DNA of 17,815 nucleotides, taken from NCBI RefSeq assembly GCF_946478885.1, contig NZ_CAMLDX010000074.1, positions 1 to 17,815 of the forward strand. Direction: 5' to 3'. How positions within the stretch are numbered: position 1 is the first letter of the stretch; the number at the start of each line of letters is the position of its first letter. The position numbers and the translations under genes were made by a program. Positions 6,500-14,139 of this stretch are shown piece after piece. This DNA is from an uncultured Bacillus sp. GTDB taxonomy: Bacteria; Bacillota; Bacilli; Bacillales_B; DSM-18226. The notes beneath the pieces are model-generated. The model saw nothing but the letters and a program-made list of their open reading frames with translations. It searched no databases and had not been told where the DNA came from.

Positions 6500-7384
6500 T
6501 CACACAAATTGTAAGCTGTTCCTTAACATTGGAATTGCATCAACAACATGACGCTGAATCGCAAGCTCTTCTGGTGAAAATCCTAAAGCAAGACCAATTA
6601 ATTGTGGTAAATGAAGCACTGGAATCGTGATGTCTTCCGTGAAATTTTTCTGTGCATCTGGCTGATAAGCATCAAGCTGCATTTGGCATAGTGGGCAAGG
6701 AGTGACAATACAATGTGCCCCTGAGTTTTTCGGTGATAAACAATTATTTCCAGTTAAGTTCATCACTTCTCTTTCAGCTGGGAAAACGGAGTGGAAGCCG
6801 CAACATGCAAGACGTTGGTCAAAATCAACACTATCCGCTCCAAGTACTTCTGCGAGCATTTCCATTGATTGTGGATTCCGATGATTTTCATATCCCATAA
6901 TTTTTGGCGGCATTAAAATATGACAGCCGTAGAAATTTGCTACTTTTAATCCAGTAAGCGGACGTCTCACTTTTTTCTTTAAACGATCAAGACCATAGTC
7001 TTCGATCAAAGCCCATAAAAGATGTGTTACTTCAGCTGTCCCTTTATATTGCAAGCCTGTCCCTCTTAAACTTTCGTTTACCTGATCTCGTAGTTTTTCG
7101 TTCTTTTTCAGCTTTGCATTGGCCGTTCGAAGCATCAATGTACATGTATTACATACTGTTAGGATTTTTGTGGCACCTAATCTCTCGCCTAGTGCAATGT
7201 TTCTTGCATTAATACTTGTTGCCAAAAAGTCGTCGACATCTTGAATATGACTAGCTCCACAGCAAGTCCATCCGTTTAATTCGATTAACTCGATGCCTAA
7301 TGCTTCAGCGACCTTCTGAGTTGAAACCATTAGTTCTCCTGCTGCTGATTCTAATGTACATCCTGGAAAAAAAGCATATTTCAT
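6500..7384 (-). CDS. CCG-domain (HdrB/SdhE-like) subunit of fumarate reductase / succinate dehydrogenase
   Basis: A 294-aa protein with two cysteine-rich CCG domains, the fold of heterodisulfide reductase HdrB and of the SdhE/MfrE subunit in type-E succinate:quinone oxidoreductases. Domain 1 has C9, C41-C42 (TCCGA) and C78-NT-C81. Domain 2 has C154 (YGCH), C194-C195 (ACCGF) and C230-PL-C233. Such domains can hold iron-sulfur clusters and probably pass electrons between quinol and the iron-sulfur subunit. There are no transmembrane helices, so it replaces the usual cytochrome b anchor and would sit on the membrane face. Its ATG overlaps the stop of the iron-sulfur gene (ATGA, 7381-7384), and GGAGG lies 10 nt upstream inside that gene, so the two are translationally coupled. 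GlpC, LutA and other CCG proteins are alternatives, excluded here by the operon. No clear terminator was seen after 6500. Confidence 0.85.
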   Translation of the reverse strand: MKYAFFPGCTLESAAGELMVSTQKVAEALGIELIELNGWTCCGASHIQDVDDFLATSINARNIALGERLGATKILTVCNTCTLMLRTANAKLKKNEKLRDQVNESLRGTGLQYKGTAEVTHLLWALIEDYGLDRLKKKVRRPLTGLKVANFYGCHILMPPKIMGYENHRNPQSMEMLAEVLGADSVDFDQRLACCGFHSVFPAEREVMNLTGNNCLSPKNSGAHCIVTPCPLCQMQLDAYQPDAQKNFTEDITIPVLHLPQLIGLALGFSPEELAIQRHVVDAIPMLRNSLQFV

Positions 7385-8337
7385 GGATTTTTAACCTCCT
7401 CGGCATACTTATATATTTCTTTTACACCTTTAATGCCTTCAACTGGTTTTGGCATATGGAGCGGATTAATTTTCCCCTTTTTAATCATACGTAAAGCGAA
7501 AGGAATTTTAGTTGTTGCTGTTTTAAGTACACCATCTGTCTTAATTGGGAGCATCGTTTCATTTAAACGTCCTTTACTTCGAACATCATCATGGAAAGCG
7601 AAAGCATGTTTTGCTCCTTGGTTATTCACTTCACCCATTTTAATAGATGCTTGTCTTAAGTAAGCAACCTGGTCTGTTAAAGGAATTTCTTTAGGACAGC
7701 TTGAGACACATTGCATACAGTGCAAACATTTCCATAATTCATTTTCATATACAGGGCGGATATGTTCTTCTGGTGAACAGTCTCTAGAATCAACTGCAAA
7801 ACGGTAAGCCCGGTTTAAAATGAATGGATCCAAATATGTTCCATCATTTACTGCAAGCTGATTACATTCTGATGCACAGACTCCACAAAGAATACAGTCT
7901 GTTGGAGATGCAATCGAATGGAAATTATCTTCACTTTGAACAAAGCCCTTTTCAACACTGCCTTTTTCAGATGGAAGTAGCCATGGTTTTACTTTTTCCA
8001 TTTTTTCCATTTTTGGTTCCCATTTAACAGCAAGATCTTTAATGACTTCAAAGCTGCTTAACGGTTCAAACATGAGGTAATCCGTTTTAAATGTATCAAG
8101 GACCTCATCAAGAGACGTTTTACAAGCGAGATATGATTTTCCATTTACTTTAATTGCACAGCTTCCGCAAATCGCATGACGACAAGCGGATGTAAATACA
8201 AGTGTCGAGTCTAATTGTTCACGAATAGAGGTTAATGCCCATAGAATCGTTTTGCCTTTTTCATAGGGTAATTGATAAGATTGATACCATTCTTTATTCC
8301 CATCAAATCTTTTGATTTTGAAATGTATGTTTCTCAT
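7381..8337 (-). CDS. Fumarate reductase / succinate dehydrogenase iron-sulfur subunit, type-E-like
   Basis: A 318-aa electron-transfer subunit. The N-terminal [2Fe-2S] ferredoxin domain has C52-x4-C57-x2-C60 and C72 ([16 protein letters not shown]). The C-terminal domain has C148-x2-C151-x2-C154-x3-C158 and C204-x2-C207-x2-C210-x3-C214. Classical SdhB/FrdB has no cysteine at the C207 position and builds a [3Fe-4S] cluster there; the extra cysteine predicts a second [4Fe-4S] cluster, as described for type-E enzymes of Sulfolobales. C158 is followed by Asn where classical proteins have Pro. The ~100-residue tail after the clusters is longer than in E. coli SdhB (238 aa). The ATG overlaps the flavoprotein stop by one base (TAATG), with GGAGGAG upstream. 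Annotation pipelines may call it sdhB or frdB; direction of catalysis cannot be read from sequence. Confidence 0.9.
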   Translation of the reverse strand: MRNIHFKIKRFDGNKEWYQSYQLPYEKGKTILWALTSIREQLDSTLVFTSACRHAICGSCAIKVNGKSYLACKTSLDEVLDTFKTDYLMFEPLSSFEVIKDLAVKWEPKMEKMEKVKPWLLPSEKGSVEKGFVQSEDNFHSIASPTDCILCGVCASECNQLAVNDGTYLDPFILNRAYRFAVDSRDCSPEEHIRPVYENELWKCLHCMQCVSSCPKEIPLTDQVAYLRQASIKMGEVNNQGAKHAFAFHDDVRSKGRLNETMLPIKTDGVLKTATTKIPFALRMIKKGKINPLHMPKPVEGIKGVKEIYKYAEEVKNP

Positions 8338-10046
8338 TAGTATTTCCGCTCCTCCGGTTGGTATTTCGTGATCGTGACCGGGATATATTCCAGACGATAA
8401 TTTTTTCCTTCGTTATAAATTAACGTATGTTTAAGAAAGTTTTTATCATCACGAATTGGATAATCTCCTCTTGAATGAGATCCACGACTTTCTTTCCTAT
8501 TCATCGCACCAATTGTCACGGCTTTTGCTAATTTTAATAGATTACTAATTTCAACATAGTTAATAAAAGCCATATTATACGCTATCGATGGATCACCAAT
8601 ATACGCATCTTCAAATTCTTCTAAAAGCACTTCTATTAAGTTATAGGCTTTTATCATTTCTTCTTCTGTTCGGAAGATTCCAACGTTATACCACATGGCT
8701 TCAGCCATTCTGTCACGGATGCTGAACATATTGACACCGTGTTTTTTCTCACGAACAGTGCGGAATTTTTCTATCCACTTATTTAATTCCATCTCTAAAT
8801 TTTTTGTTGAAGTAAAGGAGCGCCTTTTCGCTGATTCTTGGGCTCCAAGGCCAGCGTATTTTCCGAACAACACAACATCAGCTACTGAGTTTCCACCTAA
8901 ACGGTTGGCTCCATGGATAGACACGGCACAACATTCTCCTGCAGCATGGATACCTTTAATCGCTGTCGCGCATGTTTTATAATCACTTACATGAATACCT
9001 CCCATCATATAGTGGCAGCTAGGACGGATGGGCACAGGATCTGTAACTAAATCAACACCTTCAAAGTCGAGGGCCAATTCACGTACTTGTGGAAGACGTT
9101 CCATAATTTTTTCTTTTCCTAAGTGACGTAAATCCATTAAGACATAGGAACTCATCCCTTCTCCAAATCCCCGACCTTCTTTGATTTCTGTCTCAATAGA
9201 ACGAGCTACTAGATCGCGTGGCCCTAGCTCCATTTTTTCCGGTGCATAGCGAGCCATGAAACGCTCTCCATTTTTATTAATTAAATATCCGCCTTCTCCA
9301 CGACATGCTTCAGATAATAGTACGCCTGTAGAAGCTAATCCAGTTGGATGGAATTGAACAAATTCTGGATCTTTTAATGGGATTCCCGCATTAAAGCAAG
9401 CAGCTGTTCCGTCACCTGTCATATTGATTGCATTCGTAGTCCGACTCCAATAAACACGTCCAAATCCACCCGTTGCAATCACGACAGATTTTGCTTGAAT
9501 CGCTTGAATTCTCCCTGATCGCATATCCATGGCGACAATTCCTTGAAAATTGCCTTGGTCAACGACTAACGAAAGTAAATACCAGTCATTGTAGAAATTC
9601 ACTTTATTTTTTAAACATTGTTCGTATAAAGCATGAAGAATAACGTGTCCTGTTTTATCTGCGGAATAGCATGTTCGTGGACTTGAAGCTCCGCCGAATG
9701 GTCGCTGTGCAACTTTCCCATTTTCATCACGGGAAAATGGCACACCCATATAATCAAGTTCAGAAATTAGTTCGGGCATATGAGTCGTGAAAAACTCAAC
9801 TGCATCTTGATCGGCAAGAAAATCGCTTCCTTTTACTGTATCGCGGAAATGTTTTTCAATTGAATCCGTAGCATCACGATTACCCAATGCCGCGTTGATT
9901 CCTCCCTGCGCTGCACCCGTATGAGAACGTGTCGGAAACATTTTACTTAAAACGGCTACCTTTATATTAGGATCTTTACTAGCATACAGCGCAGACATCA
10001 TGCCTGCTCCGCCTGCTCCAACAACTACTACATCATATTTCAGCAT
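8337..10046 (-). CDS. Fumarate reductase / succinate dehydrogenase flavoprotein subunit
   Basis: The catalytic 569-aa FAD subunit, interconverting fumarate and succinate. It shows the dinucleotide-binding GAGGAG near the N-terminus, the covalent-FAD histidine H42 in RSHTGAAQGG, and active-site motifs QFHPTG (H233), LSEACRGEGG, the proton-shuttle arginine R277 in PRDLVARS, H345 in SCHYMMGG and R382 in HGANRLGGNS. There is no twin-arginine or Sec signal, so it acts in the cytoplasm, unlike the Tat-exported Wolinella/Campylobacter MfrA. GGAGG lies about 9 nt before the ATG. It heads a three-gene overlapping operon with iron-sulfur and CCG subunits and lacks a cytochrome b gene, so it is not the B. 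subtilis SdhCAB type. The aspA and dcu genes alongside favour fumarate reduction in vivo. A 237-bp leader with a strong inverted repeat precedes it. Confidence 0.92.
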   Translation of the reverse strand: MLKYDVVVVGAGGAGMMSALYASKDPNIKVAVLSKMFPTRSHTGAAQGGINAALGNRDATDSIEKHFRDTVKGSDFLADQDAVEFFTTHMPELISELDYMGVPFSRDENGKVAQRPFGGASSPRTCYSADKTGHVILHALYEQCLKNKVNFYNDWYLLSLVVDQGNFQGIVAMDMRSGRIQAIQAKSVVIATGGFGRVYWSRTTNAINMTGDGTAACFNAGIPLKDPEFVQFHPTGLASTGVLLSEACRGEGGYLINKNGERFMARYAPEKMELGPRDLVARSIETEIKEGRGFGEGMSSYVLMDLRHLGKEKIMERLPQVRELALDFEGVDLVTDPVPIRPSCHYMMGGIHVSDYKTCATAIKGIHAAGECCAVSIHGANRLGGNSVADVVLFGKYAGLGAQESAKRRSFTSTKNLEMELNKWIEKFRTVREKKHGVNMFSIRDRMAEAMWYNVGIFRTEEEMIKAYNLIEVLLEEFEDAYIGDPSIAYNMAFINYVEISNLLKLAKAVTIGAMNRKESRGSHSRGDYPIRDDKNFLKHTLIYNEGKNYRLEYIPVTITKYQPEERKY

Positions 10047-10125
10047 ACAAAGCGTCCTCCATCATTATGTCCCGTTATCATTTTGATTCTTGCGTCCTTA
10101 AATTTAGATTTAAAAGCTAGCAAGA

Positions 10126-10170
10126 TATCAGGGAGAGCATTATTTGAAATTGACCATGCACTCCCTGATA
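10126..10170. repeat. Hairpin-forming inverted repeat in the flavoprotein leader
   Basis: TATCAGGGAGAGCAT (10126-10140) pairs with ATGCACTCCCTGATA (10156-10170), 14 of 15 positions, around a 15-nt loop. It lies about 80 nt upstream of the flavoprotein start in the 237-bp gap after the racemase gene. No T-run follows on either strand, so it may be an operator, an mRNA-processing or stability element, or an attenuator part rather than a simple terminator. Confidence 0.6.
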
Positions 10171-10283
10171 CTAGTTCAAAGGTACAGTTACTTATTGTAA
10201 TCCGTACTTGGCTTCCTAATTTTTTGTGCATATGGAAAGAAATATTTATTTTGATTCATCCAAGCAATTTATGTTAAGTACTT

Positions 10284-10973
10284 TTACTGATTCAGGCTCA
10301 GTGCTTTTTTAACGACCTTTTTAGCTAAAATTTCTGTTGGGTCGATGACACAAATGTCTTGGTTTGATTTAAGTACAAGAGGAATTTCTGTACAACCTGC
10401 TATTATAGCTTCCGCTCCTCTTTTTATTAATTCATTAGCTGCTGTAAAAAGGTTTAAACGCCCTTTCTCTAAATCCGTCTCTTTAATGGCATAAATTCCT
10501 TCCATCACTCTTTTTTGCATTTGCATATCAGGAGCAATGACATAAATATCATAGGGTTGACAACTATGTTGATACAGTTTTGTATTTATCGTTCCATCTG
10601 TCGCTAACAAACCTACACTTCTCATATTGTTTTCATGTAAAAAGCGAGCTGTTTCTAAAGGCATATGTAGAATGGGGATACTAACTGATTTTTTTATCGA
10701 TTCAAAGTAGAAGTGAGCAGTATTACATGCAATTACCAAAAAATCTGCACCAGCATTTTCTAGTCTTTGTGCTGACTGTATGATAAAAGGGGTAGGTACT
10801 GTGCCCCTTCCAAAAATAGCCTTTGATCGATCAGGTATTTGTGAATAATTATCCACAATAATATGGATATGATCTTGGTCTTTCTTGGCTGGTGTATTAA
10901 AAATAATTTTGTTCATTAAATCGACAGTTGCTAATGGCCCCATTCCACCAATAATACCCACTATTTTTTGCAT
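10284..10973 (-). CDS. Aspartate racemase (Asp/Glu racemase family)
   Basis: A 229-aa cofactor-independent racemase interconverting L- and D-aspartate. Family marks are the N-terminal GIIGGMGPLATVDL, the first catalytic cysteine C83 in IACNTAH and the second, C194, in AGCTEIPL; the two cysteines act as opposite acid/base pair. The frame extends to a TTG at 10994, but ATG 10973 gives the standard family N-terminus (MQKIVGIIGG) and has GGTGG about 6 nt upstream. It follows aspA by 26 nt and is surely co-transcribed. In this setting it most likely converts D-aspartate from peptidoglycan or the environment to L-aspartate for AspA, which is L-specific. Glutamate or another acidic amino acid as substrate cannot be excluded. 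Confidence 0.88.
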   Translation of the reverse strand: MQKIVGIIGGMGPLATVDLMNKIIFNTPAKKDQDHIHIIVDNYSQIPDRSKAIFGRGTVPTPFIIQSAQRLENAGADFLVIACNTAHFYFESIKKSVSIPILHMPLETARFLHENNMRSVGLLATDGTINTKLYQHSCQPYDIYVIAPDMQMQKRVMEGIYAIKETDLEKGRLNLFTAANELIKRGAEAIIAGCTEIPLVLKSNQDICVIDPTEILAKKVVKKALSLNQ

Positions 10974-10999
10974 TTTTTCCACCACTTCGTACAATCAGG

Positions 11000-12427
11000 T
11001 TATTTCGTACCGACTAATTCTTTCTTTGCAATGCCAGGCGCTGTCATTTTAAATGGATCTAAAATCATGTCTAATTCAGCTTCTGTTAATACTTGTTTTT
11101 CTAGGACAATTTCTCTAACTGGTCTACCTGAAGAAATAGCTTCCTTAGCAACGCTTGCGGCAACTTCATAACCAACATGTGGATTAATTGCTGTTATAAT
11201 TCCGACACTGTTATTTACATAGTTCTCAAGTCTCTCTTTATTAGCTGTAATACCGCTAACACAGTATGCGCGGAAAACAGTAAAGACATTTGTCATAACT
11301 TTGATGGATTCTAGCAGGTTAAAAATAATAACAGGCTCCATTACGTTCAATTCAAACTGACCTGCCTCAGAAGCCATGCTAATTGTCAAATCATTCCCAA
11401 CAACTTGGAATGCACTTTGGTTCACCACTTCAGCCATCACTGGGTTTACTTTTCCTGGCATAATAGATGATCCTGGTTGGCGAGCTGGTAAATTAATTTC
11501 TCCTAAACCACAACGCGGACCGGATGCCATCAATCGTAAATCGTTTGCGATTTTTGACATATTTAACATACATATTTTTAGTACAGCAGATGCTTCGATG
11601 TAACAATCTGTATTTTGTGTTCCGTCAACAAGATCATCGACACGAGCAATTGGATGATTTGAATATTGGGCTAAATACTTAATGACTTTTTCGATATAAA
11701 TGGGGTCAGCATTTAATCCTGTCCCAACTGCTGTTGCACCCATATTCACCGAATAAAGATGCTCTTTTGCTTCAGTGATACGTTTAATATCTCTGCTTAA
11801 AACATGGGCATATGCTCTAAATTCTTGACCTAACCGAATTGGCACAGCATCTTGTAAATGGCTTCGTCCCATCTTAATCACTTCATCAAACTCTTTTGCT
11901 TTAATAAAGAATTCCTTACAAAGTGCTTCCATTACAACAAGAAGTTTGTCTAAAGCTGTTAATGCAGAAAGATGCATGGCAGTTGGAAAAGCATCATTTG
12001 TTGATTGAGCCATGTTTACATGTGTGTTAGGGCTAATTACGTTATAGGCACCTTTCTTTTCACCAAGTAATTCTAAAGCGCGGTTTGCAATCACTTCGTT
12101 ACAATTCATGTTAATCGAAGTACCTGCTCCTCCTTGAATTGGATCAATAATAAACTCTTCAGACCATTTTCCTTCCGCAACTTCCTCAGAAGCTTTAATA
12201 ATTACTTCTGCAATCTTGCTGTCTAATTGTCCAATTTCCGCATTAGCTAGAGCGCTGCACTTTTTAACAATCCCTAGGGCTTGAATAAGTCCTTCTTCAA
12301 TTCTATATCCAGTAATTGGGAAATTTTCAATTGCTCTTAATGTTTGAATCCCATAATATGCTTCAATTGGAACTTCTTTTTCACCTAATGAGTCTTTTTC
12401 GATTCTGAATTGAATGTTTTTTGTCAT
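11000..12427 (-). CDS. aspA: Aspartate ammonia-lyase (aspartase)
   Basis: Catalyses L-aspartate to fumarate plus ammonia in the cytoplasm; a homotetramer in the aspartase/fumarase superfamily. The signature GSSIMPGKVNPV (319-330) contains the catalytic serine loop; GATAVGTGLN and MAQSTNDAFPTA match the other conserved regions that build the shared active site. The length of 475 aa from ATG 12427 equals B. subtilis AnsB from memory. An in-frame ATG at 12442 exists, but the GGAG at 12437-12440 lies just inside that longer frame and 9 nt before ATG 12427, so the shorter start is right. It is first in the aspA-racemase unit, and the fumarate reductase operon lies downstream on the same strand, giving a direct aspartate-to-succinate path. 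Candidate regulator repeats (12687-12712) and a 17-codon leader ORF (12527-12580) lie upstream. Fumarase is excluded by the aspartase-like sequence. Confidence 0.94.
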   Translation of the reverse strand: MTKNIQFRIEKDSLGEKEVPIEAYYGIQTLRAIENFPITGYRIEEGLIQALGIVKKCSALANAEIGQLDSKIAEVIIKASEEVAEGKWSEEFIIDPIQGGAGTSINMNCNEVIANRALELLGEKKGAYNVISPNTHVNMAQSTNDAFPTAMHLSALTALDKLLVVMEALCKEFFIKAKEFDEVIKMGRSHLQDAVPIRLGQEFRAYAHVLSRDIKRITEAKEHLYSVNMGATAVGTGLNADPIYIEKVIKYLAQYSNHPIARVDDLVDGTQNTDCYIEASAVLKICMLNMSKIANDLRLMASGPRCGLGEINLPARQPGSSIMPGKVNPVMAEVVNQSAFQVVGNDLTISMASEAGQFELNVMEPVIIFNLLESIKVMTNVFTVFRAYCVSGITANKERLENYVNNSVGIITAINPHVGYEVAASVAKEAISSGRPVREIVLEKQVLTEAELDMILDPFKMTAPGIAKKELVGTK

Positions 12428-12526
12428 TTTAAACATCTCCATTTATTTTTTATTTGCCTAAAGCAAAATTCATAACATAATGGCTTATCCATATGAAGCT
12501 CACTAACAGTGAAAACTAATATCCTT

Positions 12527-12580
12527 TTAAGGAATCGATTGTGGGTTACTAGTACTCGTTCTATTACTAATTGATTTCAT
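12527..12580 (-). CDS. Possible 17-aa leader peptide upstream of aspA
   Basis: ATG 12580 is preceded by AAGGTGGTGAG, a good ribosome site, and opens a 17-codon frame (MKSISNRTSTSNPQSIP) ending in TAA 12527-12529, about 100 nt before aspA. It is rich in Ser, Thr and Asn. A small perfect stem (TCACT/AGTGA) follows it. It could be a regulatory leader peptide or a chance ORF with a lucky ribosome site. Confidence 0.3.
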   Translation of the reverse strand: MKSISNRTSTSNPQSIP

Positions 12581-12686
12581 CTCACCACCTTCGTGAAATT
12601 CTCAACATAAATATGGATGAACTATGTATAACAATGCTTGAATGTAAGTCTTATATTTATGTTGTCTTTATAATAAACAGCAACCT

Positions 12687-12712
12687 ACTGAAATCTACAA
12701 AAAGTAACATAG
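12687..12712 (-). promoter_or_regulatory. Candidate GlnL-like response-regulator binding repeats (aspA side)
   Basis: Read toward aspA the site is CTATGT-TACT-TTTTGT-AGAT-TTCAGT: three hexamers ending in GT at exact 10-bp intervals, the centre being TTTTGT. The B. subtilis GlnL site is remembered as TTTTGT-N4-TTTTGT. A matching array lies upstream of dcu at 16771-16796. Both are about 250-285 nt from their start codons. Confidence 0.5.
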
Positions 12713-12803
12713 TTCGAAAGGTTTACATTGATTTGTCATAACTTATCCGTTCAAAATTTTAAAAAAATATGTAATTATAAATAGCGGATGGTGATTAGCT
12801 ATG

Positions 12804-12811
12804 AAAGGAGG
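12804..12811 (+). promoter_or_regulatory. Strong ribosome binding site lacking a normal in-frame start
   Basis: AAAGGAGG is the best ribosome site before the kinase gene. Eight nt downstream, in the kinase frame, is ATA (12820), not ATG. The only nearby ATG (12827) is out of frame and stops after five codons. Together these suggest that the native start of the kinase was here and has been altered, or that a non-standard start is used. Confidence 0.55.
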
Positions 12812-12827
12812 ACTCCTCTATATATAA

Positions 12828-12841
12828 TGGAAGCGCTTCAA
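12828..12841. promoter_or_regulatory. cre-like palindrome (weak)
   Basis: TGGAAGCGCTTCAA contains a perfect 10-bp palindrome (GAAGCGCTTC) and resembles CcpA catabolite-response elements (TGWAANCGNTNWCA), but it misses the final CA and one W position. It lies at the 5' end of the kinase gene, where a roadblock cre could act. Confidence 0.25.
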
Positions 12842-12897
12842 TAAATTCTCTCTCAAAGAAAATCACAATCAGGAACAGTGTATTTATCTATATCATT

Positions 12898-14133
12898 TTG
12901 ATGATTTCTGTTTGTGTTGGAGGAGAATTCAAATTATATCCGCTTGCAGCAGATATACGAATCAGCTTAGGCACACCTGTTTTTTTCTTTTTTCTTTTAT
13001 GGTCAAGGAATATTAAACCTATCAAAGCTGGTGTTCTTGTTGGCTTATCAGTTTTTTTATTCCGTTCTTGTCTTTCTGCTCTCGGCACGGAACCATTAAG
13101 CTGGTCGGCAAGTTTTCTCGGTCACTATCCTGCCTTTTTGTATTATTTCGTGTACGGACTGTGTTTTTCTCTTTTTAAAACAAGACAGTTTTACCAACGT
13201 CCAATTATTATTGTTTGTATTGGAATGATCATTGAAATCATTGCAAGCATCATTGAAATCGTTGGTAGACATTTATTTTTAGGTTTTTGGTTTCCCGCTA
13301 GCACATTTTTAATGATTGGAATGATTGCCTTTTTTCGTAGCTTTATAGTATTAGGACTTTTTAATTTCTTTCTTTTGCATGAAGCAAGGCTTACTGAAGC
13401 TATGCAAAAGAAAAGAAACGAATATATGCTTCTACACGTTTCAAATCTATTTGTTGAAATGGTGCAATTGAAAAAATCAATGAAAAATGCAGAAAACACT
13501 ACGAAAGCATGCTATGACCTATATCGGATTTTAAATAATGAAAATAGTCCGTATGCAAAAAAAGTGCTACATATTGCGGGTGAAGTTCATGAAATAAAAA
13601 AGGATCATCAAAGAATCTACTCCGGATTAACAAAACTTAAAGTAAAAGAGCAGCCTTTCGATTTAATGAATATTGAAGAAATTATTAATATAGCTTTGGA
13701 AGGTAATCAAGGATATGCTGAGCTGCTCGGAAAATCTATTTCAATTAATGTCACTATTTTGGGGGAGCATCCCCGCTATAATATTTTAATTATGCTATCA
13801 CTTCTCAATAATCTTGTAGCCAATGCCATCGAAGCAATTGAAAATACAGGAATTATCACATTATTAGTTAAGAGGAGTGGGGAAAATGTAGTTTTTCAAA
13901 TTCAAGATAATGGCCCAGGAATTCCTTTAAATAGACAAACACTTGTATTCGAACCTGGTTATACAACAAAATATGATGAGTGTGGCATCGCATCTAACGG
14001 CATCGGATTATCTCATATAAAAGAAGTGATTGAGGACTTAAATGGAGAAATACAACTTATTTCAGATCAGGATAAACGAAGTACAACTTTTTTTATAACA
14101 CTTCCAGTAACGACAATAAATCATATTGGGTGA
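12898..14133 (+). CDS. Membrane sensor histidine kinase, GlnK (YcbA)-like
   Basis: The N-terminal ~160 residues form several hydrophobic helices that would carry the signal-sensing part. A linker then leads to the dimerisation segment AGEVHEIKKDHQRIYSGL, where H231 (counting from TTG 12898) is the likely phosphorylation site. The C-terminal GHKL ATPase domain has the N box LLNNLVANAIEAIE, G1 DNGPGI and G2 SNGIGLSHI. Architecture and sequence resemble B. subtilis GlnK, the glutamine-responsive kinase. The annotated start is TTG 12898 (ATG at 12901), which has no ribosome site and truncates the first helix: the frame stays open upstream to about 12805 and encodes hydrophobic residues (VFIYIILM) just before. 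A start at ATA 12820 would give 437 aa. The regulator gene follows after 6 nt. The location beside aspA suggests sensing aspartate, fumarate or another C4 or amino acid ligand. Confidence 0.85.
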   Translation: MMISVCVGGEFKLYPLAADIRISLGTPVFFFFLLWSRNIKPIKAGVLVGLSVFLFRSCLSALGTEPLSWSASFLGHYPAFLYYFVYGLCFSLFKTRQFYQRPIIIVCIGMIIEIIASIIEIVGRHLFLGFWFPASTFLMIGMIAFFRSFIVLGLFNFFLLHEARLTEAMQKKRNEYMLLHVSNLFVEMVQLKKSMKNAENTTKACYDLYRILNNENSPYAKKVLHIAGEVHEIKKDHQRIYSGLTKLKVKEQPFDLMNIEEIINIALEGNQGYAELLGKSISINVTILGEHPRYNILIMLSLLNNLVANAIEAIENTGIITLLVKRSGENVVFQIQDNGPGIPLNRQTLVFEPGYTTKYDECGIASNGIGLSHIKEVIEDLNGEIQLISDQDKRSTTFFITLPVTTINHIG

Positions 14134-14139
14134 TAAATT

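Larger units (their letters stand above)
12443..12800. promoter_or_regulatory. Divergent regulatory region between aspA and the sensor kinase
   Basis: This AT-rich gap serves both directions. For aspA, reading leftward, it holds 10-bp-phased repeats around TTTTGT (12687-12712), a weak promoter candidate downstream of them (TTGCTG, about 17 nt, then an A/T-rich -10), a 17-codon leader ORF (12527-12580) and a small stem TCACT-GTT-AGTGA near 12505. For the kinase, reading rightward, no strong boxes were seen before the AAAGGAGG ribosome site at 12804-12811. Confidence 0.5.

Noticed and set aside
10212..10227. AATT-TTTTGT upstream of the flavoprotein gene, similar to half of the dcu-side regulator repeat
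   Set aside because: Only one hexamer matches and it is on the opposite strand relative to the gene, so it is not counted as a third site.
10040..10231. 63-codon minus-strand frame overlapping the flavoprotein start, with a stretch (ALPDILLAFKSKFKDARIKM) faintly like a LysR ligand-binding domain
   Set aside because: It has no ribosome site, it contains the reductase ribosome site and hairpin, and the resemblance is too short to support even a pseudogene call.
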